DNA of 64,000 bases from NCBI RefSeq assembly GCF_000380965.1, contig NZ_KB905567.1, forward strand, positions 17,805 to 81,804, written 5' to 3'. Each line of letters begins with the position of its first letter. Position 1 is the stretch's first letter. A program made the translations under genes and the position numbers. The notes under the pieces were generated by a model. It saw only the letters and a list, made by a program, of their open reading frames with translations. It was not told where the DNA came from and did not search any database. Shown one piece after another: positions 38,409 to 47,981 of this stretch. Source of the stretch: Paenibacillus ginsengihumi DSM 21568. GTDB lineage: Bacteria; Bacillota; Bacilli; Paenibacillales; NBRC-103111.

Positions 38409-40919
38409 TTACCCTTGACCGCCGTGGCATAGCTTATACTTCTTGCCGCTGCCGCACGGGCACAGATCGTTGCGGCCGATCTGCTCCTTGGCTTGCACCG
38501 GCCGCTTCGGCGCCGGTTCGCCGTTGGTGGTAATCGCCTGATTATCCGTTACCGATTCGCGAACGAGATTGGTTTCCACATGCGCCCTCATGACATAAGT
38601 GGCCACTTCTTCCTGGATGCTCTGAACCATCTCCTGGAACATCTCATAGCCCTCGAACTGATATTCGCGAAGCGGATCGGTACCGCCGTATGCGCGAAGG
38701 TGAATGCCTTGGCGAAGCTGATCCATCGCATCGATATGATCCATCCATTTGGAATCGACGGCCCGCAGCAGCACGACCTTCTCGAATTCCCGCATGAACG
38801 GCTCGCCAATCTGCTTCTCGCGCTCTTCGTACAGGTTCCGGACCAGATCCTGGAGATAATTGATGATCTCGTCCTTTTCCTTGCGCTCGATCTCTTCGAC
38901 AGTCAATTGGCCGTCGCGCAGGAACGTGCGGTTGGCGTAATCGACGATCGCCTGCAAATCCCATTCTTCCGGTACGAGATCGTCCGGACAGTGAGCCGTC
39001 ACAATCCGTTCCACAACCGGCAAAATCATGCCAAGCACGATATCGCGGATGTTCTCCGACTCGATAACCTCTTTGCGCTGCTTGTAAATGATCTCCCGCT
39101 GCTGGTTCATCACGTCGTCGTACTGCAGGACGATCTTCCGCACGTCAAAGTTGTTGCCTTCCACCCGCTTCTGGGCCGATTCGATCGCTTTGGTAATGAG
39201 CTTGCTCTCGATCTCCTGATCCTCTTCGAAGCCGAGACGGTCCATCATGCCCATGATGTTCTCGGCCCCGAAACGGCGCATCAATTCGTCCTCAAGGGAA
39301 AGATAGAATTGCGACGAGCCCGGGTCCCCTTGCCGGCCGGCACGGCCGCGCAGCTGGTTATCGATCCGGCGGCTCTCATGCCGCTCCGTACCTATAATAT
39401 GCAGCCCGCCGAGTTCCGCGACCCCTTCGCCCAGCATAATGTCCGTACCGCGTCCGGCCATGTTGGTCGCGATCGTCACCGCTCCGCGCTGCCCCGCGCG
39501 GGATATAATCTCCGCTTCTTCGGCGTGATACTTCGCGTTCAATACCTTGTGCGGAATGCCTTTCTTCTTCAGCATATCGGACAGGCGTTCGGAGTTCTCG
39601 ATCGATACCGTACCGACGAGCACCGGCTGACCCTTCTTATGCCGCTCGACGATCTCGTTTACGACCGCGCGGAATTTGCTGCCGATCGATTTGTATACGA
39701 CATCGGGCAAATCTTGCCGGATCATCGGTTTGTTCGTCGGAACGACGATGACGTCCAGGCCGTAGATTTTCTTGAACTCCTCCTCTTCCGTCTTGGCTGT
39801 GCCGGTCATGCCGGCCAGTTTGCGGTACATCCGGAAGTAGTTCTGCAGCGTAATCGTTGCCAGCGTCATCGATTCGTTCTGCACCTGCAGCTTTTCCTTC
39901 GCTTCGATCGCCTGATGCAGTCCTTCGCTGTAGCGGCGGCCGACCATCAGCCGTCCCGTGAACTCGTCGACGATGAGAATTTCGCCGTCCTGCACGACGT
40001 AGTCCACATCCCGCTTCATAATGGCGTGCGCCTTCAGCGCCTGCTGAATATGGTGGTTCAGCGTCACGTTCTCGTGATCGAACAGGTTCTCGATATGGAA
40101 TGCGGCTTCCGCCTTCGCGACGCCGGCTTCGGTCAGCGCCACCGACCGCATCTTCACGTCGATGGTGTAATCCTCTTCTTCCTTCAGACGGCTCACAAAA
40201 TGATCCGCAACCTTATACAGCTCGGTCGATTTGGTGGCTTGTCCGGAAATAATAAGCGGCGTCCTCGCTTCGTCGATCAAGATGGAGTCCACCTCGTCGA
40301 TTACGGCAAAATGTAGCGGACGCTGCACCATTTGCTCTTTATACACGACCATATTGTCGCGCAAATAGTCAAAGCCGAATTCATTGTTCGTTCCGTACGT
40401 AATGTCGGCGCGGTAGGCTTCCTGCTTCGCTTCGTGCGACATTTGCGCCAGGTTGACGCCGACGGTCATGCCGAGAAACTCGTATATTTTGCCCATCTCC
40501 GCGCTATCGCGCTGCGCCAAGTAATCGTTGACCGTGACTACGTGCACGCCCTTGCCCGCCAGCGCGTTCAAATAAACCGGAAGCGTGCCGACCAGCGTCT
40601 TCCCTTCCCCTGTGCGCATCTCCGCGATCCGGCCTTCGTGCAGTACCATGCCGCCGATCAGCTGGACGTCATAATGGCGTTTGCCCAGCACGCGCTTGCT
40701 CGCTTCCCGCACAACGGCGAATGCTTCCGGAAGCAGGTCGTCCAGATCCTCGCCTTTCTCGAGACGTTCGCGGAACTCGACCGTTTTATGACGAAGCGCT
40801 TGATCGGACAATTTCTCGATGTCCGGCTCAAGCGAATTAATATGTTCTACCGCTTTCCACATGCGCTTAAGCTCACGCTCATTCGAATCGCCAAAAATCT
40901 TTTTAACGAGACCTAGCAT
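38409..40919 (-). CDS. secA: preprotein translocase ATPase SecA
   Basis: SecA drives proteins through SecYEG. The 836-residue protein has Walker [10 protein letters not shown] (about 100-108), [16 protein letters not shown], the second ATPase lobe with [10 protein letters not shown] and [13 protein letters not shown], and a C-terminal zinc-binding tail [13 protein letters not shown] that contacts SecB or phospholipid. Length and order are those of the main Firmicute SecA1. It follows hpf, as in B. subtilis. Confidence 0.98.
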   Translation of the reverse strand: MLGLVKKIFGDSNERELKRMWKAVEHINSLEPDIEKLSDQALRHKTVEFRERLEKGEDLDDLLPEAFAVVREASKRVLGKRHYDVQLIGGMVLHEGRIAEMRTGEGKTLVGTLPVYLNALAGKGVHVVTVNDYLAQRDSAEMGKIYEFLGMTVGVNLAQMSHEAKQEAYRADITYGTNNEFGFDYLRDNMVVYKEQMVQRPLHFAVIDEVDSILIDEARTPLIISGQATKSTELYKVADHFVSRLKEEEDYTIDVKMRSVALTEAGVAKAEAAFHIENLFDHENVTLNHHIQQALKAHAIMKRDVDYVVQDGEILIVDEFTGRLMVGRRYSEGLHQAIEAKEKLQVQNESMTLATITLQNYFRMYRKLAGMTGTAKTEEEEFKKIYGLDVIVVPTNKPMIRQDLPDVVYKSIGSKFRAVVNEIVERHKKGQPVLVGTVSIENSERLSDMLKKKGIPHKVLNAKYHAEEAEIISRAGQRGAVTIATNMAGRGTDIMLGEGVAELGGLHIIGTERHESRRIDNQLRGRAGRQGDPGSSQFYLSLEDELMRRFGAENIMGMMDRLGFEEDQEIESKLITKAIESAQKRVEGNNFDVRKIVLQYDDVMNQQREIIYKQRKEVIESENIRDIVLGMILPVVERIVTAHCPDDLVPEEWDLQAIVDYANRTFLRDGQLTVEEIERKEKDEIINYLQDLVRNLYEEREKQIGEPFMREFEKVVLLRAVDSKWMDHIDAMDQLRQGIHLRAYGGTDPLREYQFEGYEMFQEMVQSIQEEVATYVMRAHVETNLVRESVTDNQAITTNGEPAPKRPVQAKEQIGRNDLCPCGSGKKYKLCHGGQG

Positions 40920-41028
40920 ACCCGCTAATCCCCTTTCTACCTGTTCGAACGAAATACCTTAGCCTAAATTGTAACAGTTTGCGACAATGACCGCAACAAA
41001 CGACTGCATTTCCCTGACATGCCAAAAA

Positions 41029-41053
41029 AGAGCTTGCCGGACAGGCAAGCTCT
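41029..41053 (-). terminator. terminator of hpf
   Basis: AGAGCTTGCC and GGCAAGCTCT form a perfect 10-bp stem followed on the minus strand by TTTTTTGGC, between hpf and secA. Confidence 0.85.
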
Positions 41054-41091
41054 CGCTTTTGTACCATATTAATAAGACATTCTGCAGGGCT

Positions 41092-41640
41092 TTAGGAAGT
41101 CGGCTCGATCAAGCCGTATTTTCCGTCATTGCGCTTGTAAACGACGTTCACTTGGGAGGTATCTGAATTGGCGAATACGAAGAAATTATGTCCGATCATA
41201 TTCATCTGCAGAATCGCTTCCTCCACGTCCATCGGCTTCAGATCGAAGCTCTTCGTCCGTACGAGCTCGAAATCCTCCTCCTGCTCCAATGCCGCGGCGG
41301 CCCCGTTGTCCATCCGGAACAGGTCCTTCAGCCCGCCCTTCTGACGAAGCTTGCGGTTGGCGCGCGTCTTATGCTTGCGGATTTGGCGTTCCAGCTTATC
41401 GACGACCAGATCGATGGATGCGTACATGTCGGTATGTCTTTCTTCGGCCCTCAGCATCAGGCCCTGCATCGGGATCGTGACCTCGACGGTTTGCATGCCC
41501 TTAATGACGCTCAAGGTGACATACACTTCGGAAGTAAGGGGAGCCTCAAAGTACCTTTCCAGCCTGCCTAATTTTTTCTCCGCATAATCTTTCAGAGCTG
41601 CAGTCAGTTGGATGTTCTGTCCTCTAATGTTGAATTTCAT
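41092..41640 (-). CDS. hpf: long-form ribosome hibernation promoting factor
   Basis: Long HPF joins two 70S ribosomes into an inactive 100S dimer in stationary phase or stress. The 182-residue protein has the N-terminal ribosome-binding domain (MKFNIRGQNIQLTAALKDY..., about 1-100). A charged linker leads to the C-terminal dimerisation domain (about 125-180, with IGHNFFVFANSDT and VVYKRNDGKYGLI). A -10 TATAAT lies at 41666-41671 upstream. Synteny matches yvyD of B. subtilis. Confidence 0.95.
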   Translation of the reverse strand: MKFNIRGQNIQLTAALKDYAEKKLGRLERYFEAPLTSEVYVTLSVIKGMQTVEVTIPMQGLMLRAEERHTDMYASIDLVVDKLERQIRKHKTRANRKLRQKGGLKDLFRMDNGAAAALEQEEDFELVRTKSFDLKPMDVEEAILQMNMIGHNFFVFANSDTSQVNVVYKRNDGKYGLIEPTS

Positions 41641-41790
41641 TCAGTACTCCTCCCTTCTTGACTACATTATACTATATTCGGGATGCCCCTTAAAGAATCC
41701 TTCAAACAATTGACGGAAAATTCAAAAATTTTTTACACATTTTTTACACATCTATAGAAGAGATCGGCCGCCTTGTCCTGCCAATAAAAA

Positions 41791-41819
41791 GACACCCCGG
41801 AGCATGCTCCCAGGGTGTC
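41791..41819 (-). terminator. terminator of the cold-shock gene
   Basis: GACACCC pairs with GGGTGTC, with additional GGAGC/GCTCC pairing, and is followed on the minus strand by TTTTTATTGG. The rest of 41672-41887 is AT-rich and gene-free. Confidence 0.85.
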
Positions 41820-41887
41820 GTCGTTTGCTGATTCATGGAACCGAACGATAACCATCTATTCTTCCAAGGCTGCAGACAGCCGGACGA

Positions 41888-42085
41888 TTAGAGCTTCGTT
41901 ACGTTTGCTGCTTGCGGACCGCGAGCGCCTTCCACGATATCGAATTCTACCGCTTGGCCTTCTTCCAGCGTCTTGAAGCCTTCAGCCTGGATCGCGGAGA
42001 AATGTACGAATACGTCGCCGCCGTCTTCGCGCTCGATAAAGCCATACCCTTTTTCAGCATTGAACCATTTTACTTTACCTTGCAT
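41888..42085 (-). CDS. cold-shock domain protein (CspA/CspB family)
   Basis: This 65-residue single cold-shock domain binds single-stranded RNA and DNA through RNP1 (KGYGFIE) and RNP2 (DVFVHFSAI). It acts as an RNA chaperone. Length and motifs are standard. It has its own promoter and terminator. GAAGGGA is about 12 nt before the ATG. Confidence 0.95.
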   Translation of the reverse strand: MQGKVKWFNAEKGYGFIEREDGGDVFVHFSAIQAEGFKTLEEGQAVEFDIVEGARGPQAANVTKL

Positions 42086-42141
42086 GCAAAATACATTCCC
42101 TTCGTTATCAAGTAACTGTGAGTCTTGCCCCCCACATTTTG

Positions 42142-42171
42142 ACTATACCACTCAGCCTAACCCAATGTCAA
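42142..42171 (-). promoter_or_regulatory. promoter of the cold-shock gene
   Basis: On the minus strand, TTGACA (42166-42171) and TATAGT (42142-42147) are spaced by 18 bp, leaving a leader of about 50 nt. That is shorter than the long structured leaders of enterobacterial cspA. Confidence 0.7.
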
Positions 42172-42289
42172 CGAAAGTCAGCGTTGTTCGCAAAATATTT
42201 CGAAAATTCGATTATTAACAATCGTTTAAAATAATATGCACAACGGCTTGTCCTTGTTACATCGGGTTTTTTCGACAATTTCCTCAAAG

Positions 42290-42333
42290 TTATCAACAAA
42301 GTTATCCACATTGTCCACAAGGGAAGTGGATAA
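42290..42333. promoter_or_regulatory. cluster of DnaA-box-like sites
   Basis: Four 9-mers close to the DnaA box TTATNCACA lie within 44 bp: TTATCAACA (42290), TTATCCACA (42302, perfect), TTGTCCACA (42311) on the plus strand, and TTATCCACT on the minus strand (42325-42333). The interval 42172-42372 holds no gene and is AT-rich around the cluster. It is not near dnaA, so it is unlikely to be oriC, but it fits a DnaA-binding cluster used for regulation or titration. Confidence 0.6.
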
Positions 42334-42372
42334 CCGTTTAGGGCGAGTTCTCTCGTTCACGGGTAAAGAAAA

Positions 42373-42395
42373 AGCCCCCTCGCAGAAGGGGACTT
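42373..42395 (-). terminator. terminator at the end of fliT
   Basis: AGTCCCCTT/AGGGGGCT-type arms form a stem on the minus strand followed by TTTTTCTTT, directly at the fliT stop. It would end the fliD-fliS-fliT transcript. Confidence 0.8.
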
Positions 42396-42398
42396 GGA

Positions 42399-42743
42399 TC
42401 ATTTACGTTTGTCCACAAAGGCGCTGTCCATGGCATAGCTCATTTCATATCCGTTCCGTTGAATACGGCTGGCCGCCACCTTATTCATTCCGCTTTGGGC
42501 TTCCTGCCGCAATTCCTCGCACCTGGCCTGAATGATGCGGTCGTATTGTAAAATGCGCTCCATCGATAAGCGATAAGGCCGGCGTTCTTCGGTTGTCGCC
42601 GGATGCTGCACCCATGCCTCGACCCACTGCTGCCTGTCCGCAATGAACGCTTCGACGTCTTCGGCCGTTGCTTCCGGGAGCCTCGCGACGAAGCTCTCCG
42701 TCAACGCTCCGAGTTCGCGAGCGATCTTATCCAAGCTTTGCAT
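42399..42743 (-). CDS. fliT: FliT-like flagellar export chaperone
   Basis: This 114-residue helical protein is positioned as FliT, the export chaperone of the filament cap protein FliD. Sequence conservation in this family is low. Support comes from size, predicted helix content, and position after fliD and fliS, as in B. subtilis. It overlaps the fliS end by 17 nt. ATG 42743 is preferred; ATG 42752 is also in frame. Confidence 0.75.
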   Translation of the reverse strand: MQSLDKIARELGALTESFVARLPEATAEDVEAFIADRQQWVEAWVQHPATTEERRPYRLSMERILQYDRIIQARCEELRQEAQSGMNKVAASRIQRNGYEMSYAMDSAFVDKRK

Positions 42744-43119
42744 GCGATTCACTGCCTGTCCGCGCCGCCTGAATCCACGTTTCCTTCAATTGCAGCAAAT
42801 AACCGAGCACTTCCTCGGCAGACTCCGCCTTCTTCTGGACGTTCGCCTCGATTAAGCGGAAGTTAAAGTACTCGTACAGGCGCAGCAAATTTTCGGCTAT
42901 GGCCGAATTTTTATCCAATGTGATCACGAATTCGCTGATGATTTCCTGAACGCGGGTCAAGCTCTTGTTGGCTTCTTCATAATTTTTCTGCTTGATCGCT
43001 TCAATTCCTTGCCGGCAAAAACGGATCGCTCCGTCATAAAGCATGATCAGCAGCTGGGCCGGAGTTGCCGTCTGGACCGTTGTTTCCAAGTACTTGTTTC
43101 GCTGTTGGCTCGTAATCAT
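42727..43119 (-). CDS. fliS: flagellin export chaperone FliS
   Basis: FliS binds the C-terminus of flagellin and keeps it unfolded for export. In Bacillus it also works with FliW to feed back on flagellin translation. The 130-residue protein has the family pattern NKYLETTVQTATPAQLLIMLYDGAIRF... near the N-terminus. I start at ATG 43119 because the AGGGGAGG box lies directly against ATG 43125 and six nt before 43119. It lies 30 nt after fliD. Confidence 0.95.
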   Translation of the reverse strand: MITSQQRNKYLETTVQTATPAQLLIMLYDGAIRFCRQGIEAIKQKNYEEANKSLTRVQEIISEFVITLDKNSAIAENLLRLYEYFNFRLIEANVQKKAESAEEVLGYLLQLKETWIQAARTGSESHAKLG

Positions 43120-43149
43120 CGTCATCCTCCCCTGGAATCCGTCCATCGA

Positions 43150-44649
43150 TTATTGGCCATTGCCGCCAAATGCGCTTAACAGCTGTGCCGATTGCGCGTT
43201 CAAACGCTGGATTGCTTGCTCCATCGCTGTAAATTGGCGATAGTAGCGCTGTTCAAGCTGCTGGACGCGGCGGTTGCCGGCATCGATGCGCTCGGCAAGG
43301 CTTCTCATTTGTTTGCCCATCAAGCTATCGTCATGCAGCGTGGCGACCGTACCTACTTTTTGGGTGATGCTTTTCATCGTCTGCTCCAAAGAAGCGTACA
43401 ACCGTTCGCCAATCCCTACATCGGAATCATCGTCATCGCCGTTTCCGTTGGCTGTGAACAAATCTACGATGGCTTGAGGGTCTTCCTCGATCGCTTTTCT
43501 AAGCTTTGCTTCATCTTTAAGGTAGAGCTTGCCGTTCTCGGTATATTCCCCCGTTTCAATGCCGATGGCGCTAATCGTATTGTATTTGGAGCCGTTATCG
43601 ACCGGGGAGATCATGGCAAGACGCATGTCCGATATTAACTGAGATAACATCGTATCGTTCTTGAGCAGTCCGCTCTTGGCTTTTTCTTCCCACAGCTCGA
43701 TTTCTTTGTCGGACATTTCCTTTCTCTGCTCTTCTGTGAGCGGCGGGAAATCCCGGAATCGCTTCTCGCTCACTTTATCCTGGAGCGTTTTCAGCATCTC
43801 ATTGTAGTCATTGATGAACGCTTTGATCGATTCGACAATTTTATCCGTATCCGTTTTGGTCGTAAGCGTTGTAGCAATGTAATCATTATTATCAGCGGTT
43901 TTGGGACTTACTTGATTCAAAGTCACTTCGATGCCGTTCACGGTAAATGTATTGCTTGTGCGGGTCGTCTCCACTCCGTTGATCTCCAGTTGGGCATCCT
44001 CTGCTTTTTGCTCCTGCTTTCCCGCTTCGATCTTGAGAACATCTGCAAACAGAGTGCCGGAGAACGTGATGGTGTCGCCCGTTCGTTTACCGCTGCCATC
44101 CGGGTTCCCGTTAACTTTGCCGGTTTCCTTGGAGGTAAGCGCCACTTTTTGTGCTACTTCATCATAGAAAGCCGTCACATTCGTTTCTTTAGTGATTTTC
44201 GCCAAAACATCCTTCAACGTGTCCTCTGCGTTAACTTGAACCTTGTAACCGTTAATGGTAATCTCCTCGGTGACATTGATCTTGTCTCCCGGCTTGACCG
44301 TCATCACCGTATCGCTCTGAATGCTGGCCGCCTTAGCCAAGCTCTTCACCTTAATGCTCATCGTCCCCGGAACCGCGTCGCCCTTGGCTCTTGCGCTCAC
44401 CGCATCGGCGTATCCGCGCAGTTCGACTTTTTTGGCCCCTAAATTGCTTTCGAGTTTAAAATTAAACACCTTATTGTTACGAAAATCGTACAGCTTCGTA
44501 TTCATGTCCAGCAATGCTTGCCGCTGCCACTCGACTGTCTTCCGCTGCTGCCATATTTTGTCCACAGGGGCTTTGGCTGCCTGAACCATTTTTTGGATAA
44601 GGGCATCTGTATCGATCCCCGACACCAATCCTGAAACTCGTTGTACCAT
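43150..44649 (-). CDS. fliD: flagellar filament cap protein FliD
   Basis: FliD (HAP2) caps the filament and helps flagellin fold at the tip. The 499-residue protein has the N-terminal domain (GLVSGIDTDALIQKMVQA..., about 1-100), a central variable part, and the C-terminal domain ending in a coiled region (QLEQRYYRQFTAMEQAIQRL). Such ends let the cap form a pentamer. GGAGG lies seven nt before ATG 44649. Confidence 0.95.
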   Translation of the reverse strand: MVQRVSGLVSGIDTDALIQKMVQAAKAPVDKIWQQRKTVEWQRQALLDMNTKLYDFRNNKVFNFKLESNLGAKKVELRGYADAVSARAKGDAVPGTMSIKVKSLAKAASIQSDTVMTVKPGDKINVTEEITINGYKVQVNAEDTLKDVLAKITKETNVTAFYDEVAQKVALTSKETGKVNGNPDGSGKRTGDTITFSGTLFADVLKIEAGKQEQKAEDAQLEINGVETTRTSNTFTVNGIEVTLNQVSPKTADNNDYIATTLTTKTDTDKIVESIKAFINDYNEMLKTLQDKVSEKRFRDFPPLTEEQRKEMSDKEIELWEEKAKSGLLKNDTMLSQLISDMRLAMISPVDNGSKYNTISAIGIETGEYTENGKLYLKDEAKLRKAIEEDPQAIVDLFTANGNGDDDDSDVGIGERLYASLEQTMKSITQKVGTVATLHDDSLMGKQMRSLAERIDAGNRRVQQLEQRYYRQFTAMEQAIQRLNAQSAQLLSAFGGNGQ

Positions 44650-44695
44650 AAGGCACCTCCAACCATATCTTTTTCATTTGCGGAGCAGCTCTATA

Positions 44696-45103
44696 TCACC
44701 GACGCTCATCGACAAGAATTCCCGCCATATCCCAGATTTTGGCTACCAAATCGAGATTTTTTTCCGGGGGAATTTCCCTGATCACATCACCGGATTCCTT
44801 ATCCAGCACTTTCACCATGATTTGTTTGGTCTTCTCATGGACCGAAAACTCCAAGGAAGTATACGGCCCCTGGATTGCTTTAATGGCTCGCTCGATGGCC
44901 TTCACAAGCTGCTCGTCACTGATCGAAAAGTGTTCTCCCTGCAATTCCGCCCGCCGCAATTGATGCTCGTTATTAATGGTGGGAGGAATCAGCGTAACCG
45001 ATTGCTGAAATTCCTTCGCGAGTGCTTTGCTCCTGGTGCTGGTCTCCACCTGCGAGCTCCATTCCCCCCCTCCCCCGTTGACATTAGGCCCATTTGTGTT
45101 CAT
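44696..45103 (-). CDS. flaG: FlaG family protein
   Basis: FlaG proteins affect filament length in several bacteria. The 135-residue protein has a disordered Gly/Asn-rich start and a C-terminal FlaG domain (about 65-135, with LEFSVHEKTKQIMVKVLD and VIREIPPEKNLDLVAKI). I start at ATG 45103 because GGAGGGG lies 5 nt upstream. ATG 45124 and 45157 are in frame without a good site. It precedes fliD by 46 nt. Confidence 0.88.
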   Translation of the reverse strand: MNTNGPNVNGGGGEWSSQVETSTRSKALAKEFQQSVTLIPPTINNEHQLRRAELQGEHFSISDEQLVKAIERAIKAIQGPYTSLEFSVHEKTKQIMVKVLDKESGDVIREIPPEKNLDLVAKIWDMAGILVDERR

Positions 45104-45203
45104 GCCAACCCCTCCATCTGACATGGTATCTAAGTCTAATATCGGTCTATAGAACAAGAAGCATTAGCTTTTTTGAGCATTTTTGCAGATGCTTTCTACA
45201 TCA

Positions 45204-45244
45204 TCTAGAAAAGAAGACATCCCTAAAATCAAGGAGATGTCTTC
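45204..45244 (-). terminator. terminator after the sugar aminotransferase gene
   Basis: GAAGACATC and GATGTCTTC form a perfect 9-bp stem, followed on the minus strand by TTTTCTAG. It separates the glycosylation genes from flaG-fliD-fliS-fliT. Confidence 0.75.
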
Positions 45245-45291
45245 CGGATCGAAACGGGTGACGATACATCGCTTTGGCAAACCGTGTATTT

Positions 45292-46398
45292 TTATTTGGA
45301 AAAAAAGGAATGAATACGATGGGCAATCTTGCTTTGTTGCTCTCTGGTTATAAACGGCCATATCGGCAAGCTCAATACTTCATGGGATGCCTGCTCGGAA
45401 TGCGGCATGGAGATCTGCAAATCTCCAAAGACCGGAAGTTGATGCAATGGGCGCGGGTAGTAAACCATTGTGCCTATTCCTTCCTGGGCCAAATACTCCT
45501 TTAATTCATCTCTCTTCCCTTGCAAGACGCGGATCGTATATTGATGGTAGACATGTTTAATATGCTCTTTCTCGACAGGCAGAACAATGCCTTGGATTCC
45601 AGCCAGCAGCTGATGATAGGTATGCGCGGCAGTTCTCCTCTGTTGATTCCATTCTTCAATATATGGCAGCTTTACTCGCAAAATGGCCGCTTGAATCTCA
45701 TCCAGGCGAGAATTATAGCCAAACTGTTCATTGCAATATTTCTTTCTTGAGCCATGAGCACGAAGCATGGCCGCCGCCCCTGCTATCTCATCATGATTGG
45801 TCGCAATTAATCCGCCGTCCCCATATGCGCCAAGATTTTTGGTCGGAAAAAAAGAAAAGCAACCCGCATCCCCTATTGTCCCGAGCTTCCTATGCTTAAA
45901 TTCTCCTCCAAACGCTTGCGCCACATCCTCGATGATCTTTAAGCCGTACCGATCAGCTATAGTTTGCAGCTCGTCCATTGCAACCGAATGGCCATATAAA
46001 TGAACAGGCAGCACAGCCTTGGTTCTCGGGGTAATCGCTGCTTCAATGTTGCTAGCATCTATCGCGTATGTATCTTCTTCAATATCGACAAAAACAGGGC
46101 TTGCGCCAACTTGATGAATTGCTTCTGCAGTTGCAAAAAAAGTGAACGGCGTCGTAATAACCTCATCCCCCGCTCCGATTCCGGCAGCGCGCAAAGCGAT
46201 CACTAATGCATCCGTACCAGAGTTCACGGCAATCGCATGCTTCACTCCTAGGTACGCCGCGGCTTCTTTTTCAAAATGGCGTACATTTTCGCCCATGATA
46301 AATTGACCCGAACGAAGCACTTGCTGAATCGCGTCCATAAGATGGCCATTTAATTGGTCAACCTCTGAAGCTGTTTCAAAAACGGGGATCTTCTCCAT
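45292..46398 (-). CDS. DegT/DnrJ/EryC1-type sugar aminotransferase (WbpE-like)
   Basis: This 368-residue PLP enzyme adds an amino group to a keto-sugar nucleotide. The PLP-binding Lys is in GCFSFFPTKNLGAYGDGG, and NSGTDALVIALRAAGIG is the family N-terminal signature. Beside an N-acetyltransferase, a sugar oxidoreductase and a UDP-sugar 6-dehydrogenase, it most likely acts as WbpE, making UDP-3-amino-2-acetamido-glucuronic acid from the 3-keto intermediate. It is the last gene of the island and has a terminator. Confidence 0.9.
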   Translation of the reverse strand: MEKIPVFETASEVDQLNGHLMDAIQQVLRSGQFIMGENVRHFEKEAAAYLGVKHAIAVNSGTDALVIALRAAGIGAGDEVITTPFTFFATAEAIHQVGASPVFVDIEEDTYAIDASNIEAAITPRTKAVLPVHLYGHSVAMDELQTIADRYGLKIIEDVAQAFGGEFKHRKLGTIGDAGCFSFFPTKNLGAYGDGGLIATNHDEIAGAAAMLRAHGSRKKYCNEQFGYNSRLDEIQAAILRVKLPYIEEWNQQRRTAAHTYHQLLAGIQGIVLPVEKEHIKHVYHQYTIRVLQGKRDELKEYLAQEGIGTMVYYPRPLHQLPVFGDLQISMPHSEQASHEVLSLPIWPFITREQQSKIAHRIHSFFSK

Positions 46399-46424
46399 TG
46401 CTAGTTACACCCTTTTTTTCGTAA

Positions 46425-47012
46425 TTATTCGATAATGGCGGCCTTGTTATCACTGTTCAAAGCATATTTTCTTCCGCAATCTTGGCAAGTCGCTTTATCT
46501 TCTTGAAAGTGAAGCGTTATCCCGCACTGACATACCCAGCCTTTATGTCTCGCTGGAACCCCCGCAACCAGCGCGTAGGCGGGAATATCCTTCGTCACTA
46601 CCGCACCGGCTGCGACAAATGCCCATTCTCCGATCGTAACCCCGCACACAATCGTGGCATTCGCCCCGATGGACGCCCCTTTCTTAACCACCGTGGTTTT
46701 ATAATCTTTGCTTGTATTGCGAGGGAATGCGGAGCGAGGCGTTTTTACATTCGTAAACACCATGCTTGGGCCGCAAAATACGTAATCCTCCAGCACAATC
46801 CCCTCATAAAGCGACACATTATTTTGCACTTTGACGTGGTTGCCGACCTTTACATTATTGGCTATAAAAACGTTTTGTCCAATGTTACAATGAGACCCGA
46901 TATCCGCGCCGCTCATGATATGACTGAAATGCCATATTTTCGTTCCCGATCCAACCTGAGCGCCTGGATCGATATAAGAAGATGGATGTACAAAGTATTC
47001 CTGCTCTGTCAT
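46425..47012 (-). CDS. left-handed beta-helix N-acetyltransferase (WbpD/WlbB-like)
   Basis: This 195-residue protein consists of hexapeptide repeats (for example [20 protein letters not shown]) that form a left-handed beta helix. The middle resembles the WbpD/WlbB group, which acetylates the 3-amino group of UDP-2-acetamido-3-amino-glucuronic acid with acetyl-CoA. The C-terminus carries VCQCG and CQDCG, a small zinc-ribbon-like pair. The stop overlaps the start-side neighbour by 4 nt, and AAGGGGA precedes the ATG. Confidence 0.88.
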   Translation of the reverse strand: MTEQEYFVHPSSYIDPGAQVGSGTKIWHFSHIMSGADIGSHCNIGQNVFIANNVKVGNHVKVQNNVSLYEGIVLEDYVFCGPSMVFTNVKTPRSAFPRNTSKDYKTTVVKKGASIGANATIVCGVTIGEWAFVAAGAVVTKDIPAYALVAGVPARHKGWVCQCGITLHFQEDKATCQDCGRKYALNSDNKAAIIE

Positions 47013-47962
47013 GATAAGTCCCCTTCGAGCATTTTTGAGGCTTGTTCGAGTATTTTAACAACCGCTAACCCATTATGCCCGTCGGAAAGCGGCTGGGTCC
47101 GCTCGTGGACACATTCAATAAAGTGCATGCATTCTAGGGTCAGCGGTTTTTCATCACTTTGAAAAACTACCTCGGCGCCGTCATCGTAGGAGGATAGATC
47201 TTTTCTTACCCCTTTTCGGTACAGCGTCAAGGTTTGTCCTTCCTCATCAAACACCAGCATTCCTTCCGTTCCTGTTACAATAAGCCTCCGGCGTATTTCA
47301 GGCCAAAACCACGATGTATGTAAGTGAGCTTGTACATTATGATTAAATTGCAAATGAAGATAAATATCGTCTACAATATGGGGTTGGATAACGTTTTGTC
47401 CGCTGATTCGAATATCGATGGGAGCTTGCTCGCCAGTCAAATATAAGAATACTGCAAGATCATGTACGCCAAAGCTCCACAGCACATTCTCAAAAGACCG
47501 CACGCGCCCCAGCTTTAGTCGTTCTTGATGCAACCCCTGAAGCTGGCCGATCGTGCCGCTGACCAGAAGTTCTTTTATTTTTTGAATAGCCGGCTGGTAC
47601 AGCAATAAATGGCCTGTCATCAATATGCGATCATGGTTTCCAGCAAGCTGGACTAATTGTTCCGATTCCCGAACAGACAATGTCAGCGGCTTCTCCACAA
47701 AAACATCTTTTCCGGCCTCTAAAGCTGCTTTCGCTATTTCAAAATGTGTTTGCGCGGGAGTGGCTATGGCTAATGCTTTGACATCGCTTCTTAGCGCATC
47801 ATGATAATCGGCGTACACCGGGATCGAGGGATATGCTTCGACCATTTGCTTTCTGAGGTTGGAATCTGTTTCAACCACGCCGGCCAAGGCATTAAGTTCT
47901 GCGAAGGTTCGAACCAAATTTTGCCCCCAATGTCCAGCCCCGACAACAATGACCTCGCTCAT
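47009..47962 (-). CDS. Gfo/Idh/MocA sugar oxidoreductase (WbpB/WlbA-like)
   Basis: This 317-residue NAD-dependent protein has the Rossmann motif [15 protein letters not shown] and the family EKPLTLS motif (Lys as likely general acid). In the WbpABED pathway this enzyme oxidises C3 of UDP-N-acetylglucosaminuronic acid. The neighbours encode the steps before and after. I start at ATG 47962 with AGG upstream; TTG 47965 is possible. It is joined to the acetyltransferase by a 4-nt overlap. Confidence 0.88.
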   Translation of the reverse strand: MSEVIVVGAGHWGQNLVRTFAELNALAGVVETDSNLRKQMVEAYPSIPVYADYHDALRSDVKALAIATPAQTHFEIAKAALEAGKDVFVEKPLTLSVRESEQLVQLAGNHDRILMTGHLLLYQPAIQKIKELLVSGTIGQLQGLHQERLKLGRVRSFENVLWSFGVHDLAVFLYLTGEQAPIDIRISGQNVIQPHIVDDIYLHLQFNHNVQAHLHTSWFWPEIRRRLIVTGTEGMLVFDEEGQTLTLYRKGVRKDLSSYDDGAEVVFQSDEKPLTLECMHFIECVHERTQPLSDGHNGLAVVKILEQASKMLEGDLS

Positions 47963-47981
47963 CAATGCAACCTGCCTTCAG

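Noticed and set aside
42290..42333. Replication origin (oriC) at the DnaA-box cluster
   Set aside because: No dnaA, dnaN or other origin genes are nearby, and only four boxes are present.
45164..45361. 65-codon frame between flaG and the aminotransferase gene
   Set aside because: It overlaps the aminotransferase end and contains a perfect terminator stem with a T-run; no ribosome site.
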